From Gammaproteobacteria bacterium (GTDB lineage: Bacteria; Pseudomonadota; Gammaproteobacteria; Enterobacterales; Psychrobiaceae): DNA of 37,618 nt. The position numbers and the translations under genes are program-made. The notes below the pieces were generated by a model. It searched no databases. It was not told the origin of the DNA and saw nothing but the letters and a program-made list of their open reading frames with translations. The stretch spans positions 1 through 37,618 of the forward strand of contig JABSRT010000034.1 of the NCBI GenBank assembly GCA_013214945.1, read 5' to 3'. Shown piece after piece: positions 7,401-15,834 of this stretch; positions within the stretch are counted from its first letter, which is position 1; each line of letters begins with the position of its first letter.

Positions 7401-8600
7401 TTAACTTGTCACAGCAACCTGCTCGGTTAACAGCTTTTGGTATACCCCAGACAAGGTCTGACATGATTGTTGCCAAGTAAAATTTTCAGCTAAATGCTGC
7501 TGGCCCTTACGACCCATTTCTACTGCAACTTCAGGTTCTTCAAGTAAGCAGCGTACCGCCAAGGAAAATTCATGGTGGCGATCAGCGCGCACTAACTTGC
7601 CATGCACATTGTCGGCGATTAATTCTCGCACTACCGGCAAGTCACTGGCAACGACAGGCACGGCGGCCGCCATTGATTCTAGAATTTTTAACGGGCAACA
7701 GCCTTGCTCTCTATTGCGTGAGCAATCTGTTAACGGCGCTAAAGAAATAGTCGCATGTTGAACCCATGGCACCAGTTGCTCTTGCGTTAAGCCGAAATTC
7801 CAAATGATCCGATCGCTAATGCCTAACTTGTCGGCCATTTTTCTATATTTTTTTGCAATTCGATTGTGTTTTGAAACACACATCACCAGTTTAAGCTGCT
7901 CAAAATCAGCTAATAACGAAAAAGCACGCAGCAAATCTTCAATGCCTTGCCATTGCTGAATAGCGCCAAAATAAATCAGGTACTGCGCTGGGGCTTCAAT
8001 AGGTTTGGGTTGCGGCTGGTTAATGTCAGCGCCGTTGACCACCACGGTTATTTTTTCGCGGGCAATGCCTTTGTTAACCAACATGTTAGCTGTGGCATGC
8101 GACGGCGTAATAATGGTGTCACAATGCTCTAGGCACAACATCTCTTGCGCCGCAATTTTGGCTAAGGTTGAGGGCGAAATATGCGGAAATGCATAGGGCA
8201 GCTCAATTGATGGCAGGGCATTTACTTCATAAACAGTTTTGTAATTAGCATTGGTGCTAGCGCGGTGGCTTAAAATCGGTAATCCGCCCCAGGGATCTCT
8301 AAAGTGACAAATCTTTAGTGAAGCGCTGCGTTGTTCTAAAACAGTGGATAATTGGTCACCATAGGCAATAGCACGTTGCAATAAATTCGGTACTTTTTGA
8401 TTAAAGCGAATAAGCTCCATCGAATCTTGTCGTTGGTAATTACTTAATCCTTCGCCGCCTAAGGTATATAAACAGCCGCTGCCAGTATCATTAAATAACG
8501 TGCTGGCCATATGCTTGATATGTGTTGCCGCGCCCTTAGGGGCAGGAAACACATCAAAGGCGCTATATAGCGAGCTAGGGCTGAGTGAGTCTTGCGTCAT
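7401..8600 (-). CDS. GT4-family glycosyltransferase
   Basis: 399 residues. The N-terminal half begins SAFDVFPAPKGAATHIKHMA, the typical loop of GT4 glycosyltransferases that start with a short glycine-containing stretch. The middle has DTIITPSHATANMLVNKGIA and VVVNGADI. The C-terminal half has CCPLKILESMAAAVPVVASDLPVVREL, the E(x)7E donor-binding motif. No signal peptide. It is the first gene of the leftward run, with a 72-bp gap before the membrane-protein gene and a 150-bp gap after the histidine kinase. Sugar specificity cannot be read from the sequence. Confidence 0.85.
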   Translation of the reverse strand: MTQDSLSPSSLYSAFDVFPAPKGAATHIKHMASTLFNDTGSGCLYTLGGEGLSNYQRQDSMELIRFNQKVPNLLQRAIAYGDQLSTVLEQRSASLKICHFRDPWGGLPILSHRASTNANYKTVYEVNALPSIELPYAFPHISPSTLAKIAAQEMLCLEHCDTIITPSHATANMLVNKGIAREKITVVVNGADINQPQPKPIEAPAQYLIYFGAIQQWQGIEDLLRAFSLLADFEQLKLVMCVSKHNRIAKKYRKMADKLGISDRIIWNFGLTQEQLVPWVQHATISLAPLTDCSRNREQGCCPLKILESMAAAVPVVASDLPVVRELIADNVHGKLVRADRHHEFSLAVRCLLEEPEVAVEMGRKGQQHLAENFTWQQSCQTLSGVYQKLLTEQVAVTS

Positions 8601-8752
8601 GATGATAACTATAATCCATTATTTTTGGCTATTAAAACATGAGGCTATATAAAAGGCAATCAAGTGTGGATAGGCCAATCGCCAAGAAATCTAGCTTATT
8701 AATTGGACTTCTTAGTTAGTAATCAATTACTCATCGAGAGACTGTTTCAATC

Positions 8753-9886
8753 TTACATTGCTAACTTGGGTAAACTAATCACAAAATGGGCGCCAACATC
8801 AGTTTGCTGTAATTGAATGTCACCGTGTAACTGCTGGGTTAGAATGCGTTTTGCGACACTTAGGCCCAGACCGGCAAAGTCAGTTGCTTTATTTTTAGTG
8901 TAAAAAGGCGTAAATAAGTGGCGGTTTTGCTCTTTATTAATGCCCTGGCCATTATCGAAAAAGTGTAACTTAATATGTTGTTGATGATCGGTAACTGCAA
9001 TCTCAATTTTGGGGTGTATTACGTCGCTTAAACCATGTTCAAGTGCATTTCGACAGAGAATGTCGAGCACCTGCTGTAGTAATATTGGCACCGTGAATAC
9101 TTCAGCGGTAATGTTAGCAGGGCTGATTTTGTATTGAATTTGGCGGCGATGAAATTCGCCATGATAGCCTTGGAAAAAACGTTCGATTAACTGGTTTAGT
9201 GGATACATATTAAGTGGTGCTAGGTGCTCACTGGCCAGTAAATCTTGTAGGGTGCTCACTCTTTTGGCGGTAATATTTAGGTTCTTGCTTAATAACTCGA
9301 TACTTTGTTTTATATTAGTGAGCTCGCTGGACAAGGTCGGTTTATCGAGTTGCTGCGTATCCATTTTATGACAAATATTATCTATGGTTGATGCTATGAC
9401 ACTAGCGGTGGTTATGCTAACACCTAACGGGGTATTAATTTGGTGTGATATGCCTCGAATAAGGTGCGCTTGTTCTTCTTGAGCTTGTTGTTTTTGTGCG
9501 AGAGTTTGTTGATGCAGTTGTTTTATTTGAATTTCAAAACTGAGTTTAATCGTTTCAAGCAACTCAATAGTGGTTTGAGAAAATTGGTGTTGTTTCGTAT
9601 CGAGGATACACACCGTACCAAAAGGGCTGTTATCAACGCCCATGATTGGCATGCCTAAATAAGCCACCATATTGAGCTTTAAATCGGGATTATTGTCCCA
9701 TTCCGGGCTTAATAGGGCATTGGCAATATTAAGCGTCGACTCTGTCTTAATGACATGCTCGCAATATAGACCTGAGCCATCAAGGTATTCAGACTCACCA
9801 AGCGGGTAAGGGTTGGCTTGAACGGGATTCTTACTAAAAACCTTAATGTTATCTTGATCAACTTTCATGACTAAAGCAACTGGCAC
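8753..9886 (-). CDS. GAF-domain sensor histidine kinase
   Basis: A GAF sensor (about residues 1-115; LGMPIMGVDNSPFGTVCILD) is followed by a short coiled coil (QQTLAQKQQAQEEQ). The dimerisation domain has phospho-acceptor H148 (ISHQINTPLG), and the ATPase domain has N box NALEHGL, FDNGQGI, FTPFYTK and GLGLSVAKRIL. There is no membrane segment, so it senses in the cytosol. The coordinate given uses a GTG at 9886, but the same frame stays open to about 10010 and the extra residues (NYDQLIESWNKTL, VVAKLANVPVAL) look like the true start of the GAF domain. No ATG, GTG or TTG lies there. It could be the partner of the response regulator at 29370-30077, as no kinase adjoins that gene. Confidence 0.85.
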   Translation of the reverse strand: MPVALVMKVDQDNIKVFSKNPVQANPYPLGESEYLDGSGLYCEHVIKTESTLNIANALLSPEWDNNPDLKLNMVAYLGMPIMGVDNSPFGTVCILDTKQHQFSQTTIELLETIKLSFEIQIKQLHQQTLAQKQQAQEEQAHLIRGISHQINTPLGVSITTASVIASTIDNICHKMDTQQLDKPTLSSELTNIKQSIELLSKNLNITAKRVSTLQDLLASEHLAPLNMYPLNQLIERFFQGYHGEFHRRQIQYKISPANITAEVFTVPILLQQVLDILCRNALEHGLSDVIHPKIEIAVTDHQQHIKLHFFDNGQGINKEQNRHLFTPFYTKNKATDFAGLGLSVAKRILTQQLHGDIQLQQTDVGAHFVISLPKLAM

Positions 9887-10287
9887 ATTGGCCAGCTTTG
9901 CTACAACCGTTAGGGTTTTATTCCAACTTTCGATTAATTGGTCGTAATTAACGATAATTACCTCTGAGGTCAGGCTAACTAAGTTAGCAATATAATATAG
10001 CTTAACAAATGTTAGCTAACAATATTAGTAACTCAACTTATTTGCCACTCGCTAAAAGCTTACTCACAAAAACATACTCGCTTAACACAAGGTTTTATCA
10101 GTTTCACTATTTTATAGTTAGTGCCGCAATGCAATAACTGATACGCCGGGTAAATAATAACACCAGCTTATTTCTCATCATATAGTTGGATAAAATGTTC
10201 ATCACATAGTCGCATAGCAGTGTTGAGGGCAATACCCTAGTATAAATATTCGAATAAACGGCAACAAAAGTAATATTTTGGTCAGTT

Positions 10288-10292
10288 AGGAG
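10288..10292 (+). promoter_or_regulatory. Ribosome binding site of the binding-protein gene
   Basis: AGGAG is placed 10 bases before the ATG at 10303. An earlier out-of-frame ATG (10295) stops after three codons, so 10303 is the preferred start. Confidence 0.6.
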
Positions 10293-10302
10293 TTATGAAA
10301 AC

Positions 10303-11322
10303 ATGATTAAACAATTAATAACGTTAGTATTAATTCTATTTATACCATTTATTGCTAATGCCTCTCCTCAAGGTTCAATACTGGCCAACTCATTGCCTGA
10401 AGTTAATATTGGTGTCTTACAATATGGCACCGTTAACTGGGAAGTTGATGTAATAAAGCATCACCAATTAGATAAAAAATATAACTTCAATCTGAAAGTA
10501 ATGAGAGTCGGCAATAAAAACGCCTCTTCAGTCGCCTTACAAAGTCAGGCCGTTGATATTATTCTTGGTGATTGGTTGTGGGTGACTCGCCAACGCTTTA
10601 ATCAAAAAAATTACACGATTTTTCCCACTTCAATTGCCACTGGCGGACTTTATATAGCTCGCGATAGCAAGATTGACTCATTGCCTGCGCTTAAACAGTT
10701 AAAAGTTGGCATTGCTGGTGGCGCGGTTGATAAAAATTGGCTGTTACTGCAAGCCTATAGCCAAAAGAAATACGGCTTTGATATTAAGAATGAAACTGAG
10801 CCAACGTTTGCTACGCCGCCATTATTAAACCGGCTAATGTTGCGTGGCGATTTAGCCGCCGCCATTAATTTTTGGCACTACGGAGCACGATTAAAAGCGT
10901 CTGGCTATGAGCTATTAGTGAGCGTGCCTCAAATGCTAACCGAGCTCGGCATCGACAGTAACATTCCCTTGCTGGGTTGGATTTTTGACCAAGATTGGGC
11001 AGATCAACACTCAGACCAAATCACCGGCTTTTTACTCGCCTCGCTTGAAGCTAAGCAACTGCTTTATTCATCAGATTCAGAATGGCAACGGATCCGCGCT
11101 TTAACCAAAGCTGAAAATTCTGAGGTGTTTGAAAACTTAAAAAATGATTACCGCGCAGGGGTACTACGCCAATTTGGCTCAAAAGAGGTTGCTGCCAGTA
11201 AAAAAGTGTTTGAAATATTAGCGCAACAAGCTGGCAATTCGTTGGTCGGAAAAGCAAAAAACTTAAGCGAGGGCACATTCTGGCAAGATGATAAAGTAAG
11301 ACACGCGGTTTTAATTGAGTGA
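10303..11322 (+). CDS. NitT/TauT-like ABC substrate-binding protein
   Basis: 339 residues. A signal peptide of about 20 residues (MIKQLITLVLILFIPFIANA) is followed by a periplasmic binding fold of the NMT1/SsuA/TauA type: VNIGVLQYGTVNWEVDVIKHHQLDKKY, then VDIILGDWLWV, then LKQLKVGIAGGAVDKNWLLL. It starts a three-gene operon whose downstream permease GTG overlaps its stop codon. Family members bind sulfonates, nitrate, thiamine precursors or other small solutes; the ligand here is unknown. Its placement at the edge of the PQQ alcohol-oxidation locus suggests a substrate or nutrient tied to that metabolism. Confidence 0.8.
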   Translation: MIKQLITLVLILFIPFIANASPQGSILANSLPEVNIGVLQYGTVNWEVDVIKHHQLDKKYNFNLKVMRVGNKNASSVALQSQAVDIILGDWLWVTRQRFNQKNYTIFPTSIATGGLYIARDSKIDSLPALKQLKVGIAGGAVDKNWLLLQAYSQKKYGFDIKNETEPTFATPPLLNRLMLRGDLAAAINFWHYGARLKASGYELLVSVPQMLTELGIDSNIPLLGWIFDQDWADQHSDQITGFLLASLEAKQLLYSSDSEWQRIRALTKAENSEVFENLKNDYRAGVLRQFGSKEVAASKKVFEILAQQAGNSLVGKAKNLSEGTFWQDDKVRHAVLIE

Positions 11323-12182
11323 GGGCCTTTTTGTCAAAAAGCTTGTTTAGGCCCAAAGATCAGCTAAACCAGCAGGCACTAGCGCAAGATCAAAGCCTCA
11401 AAAAGCAACCACAAGCGACTTTTTCTTACATCGGTTCGTCAGCCGTATTGATTCGAACTTTAGTGATGCTGGTTTTAATACTTGTATGGCAAACCACTGC
11501 TTGGTTTGTTGCCAGTCCTGATCTGCCTTCTTTCATTTTAGTGGTCGAGTCACTGAACTATCACTTAAGTGAAGGCGAGATGGTCGCTAACCTTAGCATT
11601 ACCTTAGGGCGGGTATTAATAAGCTTTATCATTTCAATGATACTTGGGGTCATGATTGGGATCATCATGGGTACCCATCAATGGGTGAATAAACTGACCG
11701 ACTCGCTGTTAATTATTGCGCTTAATATACCTGCGTTAGTGACCATTTTACTTTGCTACATCTGGTTTGGCTTGGTGGAAGCTGCGGCAATTACCGCGGT
11801 GGTTATTAATAAAATTCCGACCGTGGTGGTGATGATAAGAGAAGGCGCCAGAGTGGTCGATAAAGATTTATTAGCGGTGGCTAAAATTTATAAATTGTCG
11901 GCCAGTAAAACCTTTTTTAAAGTGTTTTTACCGCAGCTTTATCCCTTTATTATGGCCTCAGGGCGCGCTGGTTTGTCGCTCATTTGGAAAATCGTTTTAG
12001 TGGTTGAATTACTTGGTCGCAGCGACGGTGTAGGTTTTGCGTTAAATACGCTATTCCAGTTTTTTGATATTGCAGGGATCCTCGCTTATACCTTGGCTTT
12101 TATTGTGATTATATTTTTAGTCGAAGCGTTATTGTTCCGGCCGCTAGATCGCCTAATTGCGAGGGGCTCCGGTAATGATTGA
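11319..12182 (+). CDS. ABC transporter permease (SsuC/TauC-like)
   Basis: 287 residues with about six hydrophobic helices. The BPD_transp_1 coupling segment is visible as VVVMIREGARVVDKDLLAVAKIYKLSASKTFFKVFLP, the EAA loop that contacts the ATPase. It starts with GTG at 11319, inside the stop region of the binding-protein gene, and its end overlaps the ATPase start, so the three genes are tightly coupled. The N-terminal 30 residues are polar and Gln-rich. Substrate unknown. Confidence 0.85.
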   Translation: MRAFLSKSLFRPKDQLNQQALAQDQSLKKQPQATFSYIGSSAVLIRTLVMLVLILVWQTTAWFVASPDLPSFILVVESLNYHLSEGEMVANLSITLGRVLISFIISMILGVMIGIIMGTHQWVNKLTDSLLIIALNIPALVTILLCYIWFGLVEAAAITAVVINKIPTVVVMIREGARVVDKDLLAVAKIYKLSASKTFFKVFLPQLYPFIMASGRAGLSLIWKIVLVVELLGRSDGVGFALNTLFQFFDIAGILAYTLAFIVIIFLVEALLFRPLDRLIARGSGND

Positions 12183-12918
12183 ACTGAACGTTGCGATTAA
12201 CGATAAATACTACCCGAACAGCCCAGCAATGGTACTAAAACAGTTAGAGTTTAACGTCGCCCCGGGCGAATTTGTTGCAATTATCGGTCCTTCTGGTTGT
12301 GGCAAAACAACGCTGCTTAATATGATTAGCGGGCTAGAATCGTGTCAAAATCAGCAAATTTTTTGTAATGGTAAAGCCGTTAATGGCGCGAACGAACACC
12401 ATGTCAGTTATATTTTTCAGCAGCCACGGTTAATGCCTTGGTTAACGGTGCGGGAAAATTTACAGCTGGTATTAAATTCCCCCCAAGTTTGCCAAATTGA
12501 TACGCTATTACAGCAAGTCGGGCTAGCAGGCACTGGTGATTATTATCCTCACCAGTTATCAGGCGGCATGCAGCGGCGCGTTAGCATTGCTCGAGCGTTC
12601 GCTATTAATCCTGAATTGTTGCTGTTAGATGAGCCTTTTAACTCGCTAGATTTACCCACGGCGACCCGGTTAAGGTTATTATTAATAGAACTGTGCCAGC
12701 AGCGCAATACCACGGTTATTTTTGTGACTCATGATTTACGTGAAGCAATTTATCTGGCAGATCGGATTATTTTTATCAGCAACTCCCCAAGCACCATTAT
12801 TCACCAAGCCGTTGTTGACTTACCACGCCCTAGAGATGAGTCTGGTGCGCAAGAGCTTGAATGGCAGGCAAACCTAATGGCTAAATACCCCAACTTACTT
12901 GCTGGCAGTGTCGGCTAA
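12175..12918 (+). CDS. ABC transporter ATP-binding protein (SsuB/TauB-like)
   Basis: About 247 residues. Walker A is GPSGCGKTT, the Q loop is IFQQPRLMPW, the signature is LSGGMQRR, Walker B is LLLLDEPF, and the switch His is in VTHD. I choose the ATG at 12175 (MIELNVAIN) because AGGGG lies 8 bases upstream; a TTG-initiated extension of six codons to 12157 is possible. It overlaps the permease end by 8 bp. It energises the uptake system encoded by the two genes before it. Confidence 0.88.
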   Translation: MIELNVAINDKYYPNSPAMVLKQLEFNVAPGEFVAIIGPSGCGKTTLLNMISGLESCQNQQIFCNGKAVNGANEHHVSYIFQQPRLMPWLTVRENLQLVLNSPQVCQIDTLLQQVGLAGTGDYYPHQLSGGMQRRVSIARAFAINPELLLLDEPFNSLDLPTATRLRLLLIELCQQRNTTVIFVTHDLREAIYLADRIIFISNSPSTIIHQAVVDLPRPRDESGAQELEWQANLMAKYPNLLAGSVG

Positions 12919-13253
12919 GTAAGTTGTTATAAATAGCGAGATACCTGAGTCAAAATGATAATCGCTATGCTCGTAATTAATTAAAAGGGTTGGTATTTGA
13001 TAAAGCAAGCTTGAGCAGCATGTTATTACAAGGATGTAATATATTAGAGCAATGCATTTAGGCCATGGACGGGCGTAATTAGAGTAACGCAGGAGCGGTT
13101 ACCGAGGAGCAATTGCCGAGATGCTGCTCCAGAGCCCCGAACGAAGGTAGAACCCTGATGCCATTGGCATCAGGAAGTCCGCCGAAGTAGCGATGGGTTT
13201 ACGGCGACTTGCTGTTCTAATGGCAACACTTTAGTACAACTTAGCCAACGATA
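12919..13253. other. Intergenic region with palindromes
   Basis: No gene is seen in these 335 bp. A perfect 10-bp palindrome, CCTGATGCCA / TGGCATCAGG with a one-base centre, lies at 13154-13174. The surrounding 13060-13220 is more G+C-rich than its flanks and resembles a dispersed repeat, but it occurs only once in this window. Confidence 0.5.
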
Positions 13254-14285
13254 ATGGATAGCGAAATGCATGAACTTTACCCTGATATTGAGCCTTTTTT
13301 TTCGGAGCATATGCTTGCCGACTCACTAAACCCCGATGGCATTCATCAAATATACGTTGAGCAATGTGGCAATCCATCGGGTATTCCGGTGGTGTTTTTG
13401 CACGGCGGGCCGGGTTCTGGATGTCGCGCGCAGCATCGGTGTTATTTTGATCCTGAAATTTATCACATAATTTTGTTTGACCAACGTGGCTGCGGGCGTT
13501 CACGCCCATCTGGCGAATTAGCCAATAATACAATTCAAGCGCTGATCCTCGATATGGAGCAAATTCGTCAGCAGCTCGATATAAACAGCTGGATGCTGTT
13601 TGGTGGTTCGTGGGGCGCAACGCTTGGTCTGTATTATGCTCAGCATTACCCAAGCCGCGTGACCAGCATGATATTGCGCGGGGTCTTTTTGGGGCGACCG
13701 CAAGACATTGACTGGGTATATACCGCCAATGGCGCGGCTAAATTATTTCCTGAAGCGTGGCAGCAGTTAGTTAAACCGCTGCCATTAGCAGAGCAGGCGG
13801 CGCCATTGCAGTGCCTTTATCGTCAGCTCACTGGTGATAATGCCAAGCTTAGTGCGGATGTTTTTAGCCAGTTGCAATATTGGGAGTCAAGCATCGTGAT
13901 GTTAAGGGATTATCACTATAGCGCGGGTTCTGTTACTGGTACTGGTACTGGGATTAGTGCTGAAAACAGCTCGATAGCCCCGGCAATAATTCAACTTCAT
14001 TATTCATTAAATCACTGCTTTATTGCTGATCAGCCGTTACTAGATAACCTTGAGCCTATTGGCGACATTCCGACACAATTAATCCACGGCCGTTATGATC
14101 TGGTTTGCCCTGTCGAGCAATCATGGCTGTTATCGCAGCGGTGGCCGCAGGCCAACTTAAATATTGCCAACTTAAATATCGTTAACTTAAATATTGTACC
14201 GTTAGCAGGGCATGCTGCTAGTGAGCCAGCGTTGGTCGATGCGTTAATAGCAGCGACCATTGAGTTTGGCCAGATCCAAAAATGA
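13254..14285 (+). CDS. pip: Prolyl aminopeptidase (alpha/beta hydrolase)
   Basis: 343 residues, peptidase family S33. It cleaves N-terminal proline from peptides in the cytosol. Seen: oxyanion loop VVFLHGGPGSGC, DQRGCGRSRP, nucleophile elbow GGSWGATLGLYYA, the acidic residue in IHGRYDLVCP, and the catalytic His in LAGHAASEP. The family is normally about 310-320 residues. The excess comes partly from a TGTGTG stretch (13935-13952) and a triplicated pentapeptide NLNIA/NLNIV/NLNIV (14154-14198) just before the catalytic His. The ATG at 13266 (MHELYPDIEP) is an equally likely start and fits the family better. It is convergent with the ABC permease gene. Confidence 0.9.
   Translation: MDSEMHELYPDIEPFFSEHMLADSLNPDGIHQIYVEQCGNPSGIPVVFLHGGPGSGCRAQHRCYFDPEIYHIILFDQRGCGRSRPSGELANNTIQALILDMEQIRQQLDINSWMLFGGSWGATLGLYYAQHYPSRVTSMILRGVFLGRPQDIDWVYTANGAAKLFPEAWQQLVKPLPLAEQAAPLQCLYRQLTGDNAKLSADVFSQLQYWESSIVMLRDYHYSAGSVTGTGTGISAENSSIAPAIIQLHYSLNHCFIADQPLLDNLEPIGDIPTQLIHGRYDLVCPVEQSWLLSQRWPQANLNIANLNIVNLNIVPLAGHAASEPALVDALIAATIEFGQIQK
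14154..14198 (+). repeat. 15-bp tandem repeat x3 inside pip
   Basis: AACTTAAATATTGCC, AACTTAAATATCGTT and AACTTAAATATTGTA are three contiguous in-frame units encoding Asn-Leu-Asn-Ile plus Ala or Val. Confidence 0.95.
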
Positions 14286-14299
14286 AGCGATAGCCTTAG

Positions 14300-15100
14300 C
14301 TAATTACCACGTTTTAATTTAGCCCCTTTAAGTGGGCTAAAGCTTAACAATGCAATAATAATGACCAAGGTTGCAGTGGGGGTTAACCACAGTAACGCGT
14401 CGAAATTTACCTGTTGGTACAGCGCAAAACGTAACAACTCAACACAAAAAGTGAAAGGGTTGTACTGACAAAGCCAGTATAACCATAAACTCGCTTCCTG
14501 CATTTTCCATAATGGGTAGAGTGCGCTTGACAGAAAAAACAGCGGGAATATTACAAAGTTCATTACCCCAGCAAAATTCTCCAGTTGTTTAATCAGGTTC
14601 GACAACATTAATCCCAGTGCCCCGAGAAATAATGCGATAAAAAAAATCGCCGGAATTGCGCTTAAATATCCCAGTGGTTCAATGTCAACTTCAACGAATT
14701 TGGCGAGCAATAAAAAGATCACCACCTGAATTAACGACAAGATTGCCGTTGCCATCAATTTTGACATGAGCAAAAACCAGCGCGGAATAGGGCTCATTAA
14801 TAAAACCTTCATGCTGCCCATCTCGCGATCATAAACCATAGACAACGAACTTTGCATGCCATTAAACAAGATGATCATGCAGCACAGCCCGGGCGTGATA
14901 TAGGTTTGATAGGTAATATAAGTGCCATAGGGCTCCATAATAGCGACCCCCAATGCTGCCCTAAATCCCGCAGCAAAAACGACTAACCACAATAATGGCC
15001 TTATTAACGCGCTTAATAATCGGGTACGTTGCTGACAAAAACGCAATAATTCGCGCTGTAAAATACCACTAAAGCAGATCAGATAGGCGTTAAAAGGCAT
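14300..15100 (-). CDS. pedC: ABC-2 permease, PedC-like
   Basis: About 266 residues with six hydrophobic helices of the ABC-2 type. Matches of style to the alcohol-associated PedC family include CFSGILQRELLRFCQQRTRLLSALIRPLLW near the start, the YDREMGSMKVLLMSP loop and NPFTFCVELLRFALYQ near the end. I start at the ATG at 15100 because GGAG lies 6 bases upstream; starts at 15103 and 15121 are also in frame. It overlaps the ATPase gene by about 11 bp. In Pseudomonas putida, PedA1A2BC genes beside the PQQ alcohol dehydrogenases have been linked to growth at low lanthanide levels; the same role here is inferred. Confidence 0.8.
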   Translation of the reverse strand: MPFNAYLICFSGILQRELLRFCQQRTRLLSALIRPLLWLVVFAAGFRAALGVAIMEPYGTYITYQTYITPGLCCMIILFNGMQSSLSMVYDREMGSMKVLLMSPIPRWFLLMSKLMATAILSLIQVVIFLLLAKFVEVDIEPLGYLSAIPAIFFIALFLGALGLMLSNLIKQLENFAGVMNFVIFPLFFLSSALYPLWKMQEASLWLYWLCQYNPFTFCVELLRFALYQQVNFDALLWLTPTATLVIIIALLSFSPLKGAKLKRGN

Positions 15101-15833
15101 CATTAACTCCGCTAGCGGCAAGCTGATTAAATAATTGACTAAGACTGGTTACCTGATGCTCGTGACACAGCGCTGCGACTTGGCCGCTTATTTGCAATTG
15201 GCCCTGATTTAAAATCAGCACCTGGTCATCATCGTTAATCTCATCAAATAAATGGGTTGCCCACAGCACACAGACCTTATCAGATAACGCAATGGCTCTG
15301 ATGTGGCTAATAAGCAGGCTACGACTGGCAGGGTCGAGCCCAACACTGGCTTCGTCTAACAATAATATTTTCGGCTGGTGGATCAGCGCCCGCACAATTT
15401 CGACTCGGCGACGATGCCCGCCATTGAGCGCTCGTACCTTGTCGTTAAGCCGATCGTTGAGCTCGAGTTTTTCTAACATTTGTTTGGCATTGGCCAAGGT
15501 TTTTTTTGCGCTAATGCCATGAAGCGCGCCGTGATAAACCAAGTTTTGTTTAACGCTTAAATCAAGATCTAAGGTCGACTGTTGAAAGACCACGCCAAAT
15601 ACTTTCATTGCATTTGCTGTCGCGCCAGCTAACCCGCTGTTAAGCGGATGGCCATTAATTAATATCTGGCCACTCGACGGTCGATACAAACTGGTTAGCA
15701 ATGAAATTAGGGTGCTTTTGCCCGCGCCATTAGGGCCAAGCAACACATTAAAACCGGCCGCTAACTCAAAGTTAAGCCGGTCTAATGCTTTTTTGTTGCC
15801 ATACAGAAAGCTTAAATCTTGAACTTTAATCAC
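15090..15833 (-). CDS. ABC ATP-binding protein of the PQQ alcohol system
   Basis: About 248 residues of the PQQ-associated ABC ATPase type. Walker A GPNGAGKST, Q loop VVFQQSTLDLDLSV, signature-like LNGGHRRRVEIVRAL (usual LSGGQ replaced by LNGGH, which is characteristic of this subfamily), Walker B ILLLDEASVGLD and switch ATHLFDE. I choose the GTG at 15833 (VIKVQDLSFLYG), one base after the propeller stop and preceded by AGAG; a longer frame to 15884 would overlap the propeller gene by 50 bp. It pairs with the ABC-2 permease just downstream. Confidence 0.85.
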   Translation of the reverse strand: MIKVQDLSFLYGNKKALDRLNFELAAGFNVLLGPNGAGKSTLISLLTSLYRPSSGQILINGHPLNSGLAGATANAMKVFGVVFQQSTLDLDLSVKQNLVYHGALHGISAKKTLANAKQMLEKLELNDRLNDKVRALNGGHRRRVEIVRALIHQPKILLLDEASVGLDPASRSLLISHIRAIALSDKVCVLWATHLFDEINDDDQVLILNQGQLQISGQVAALCHEHQVTSLSQLFNQLAASGVNDAF

Positions 15834-15834
15834 G

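Noticed and set aside
13060-13220. G+C-rich stretch with palindromes as a mobile element
   Set aside because: Only one copy in the window and no paired ends or transposase; kept as intergenic sequence.
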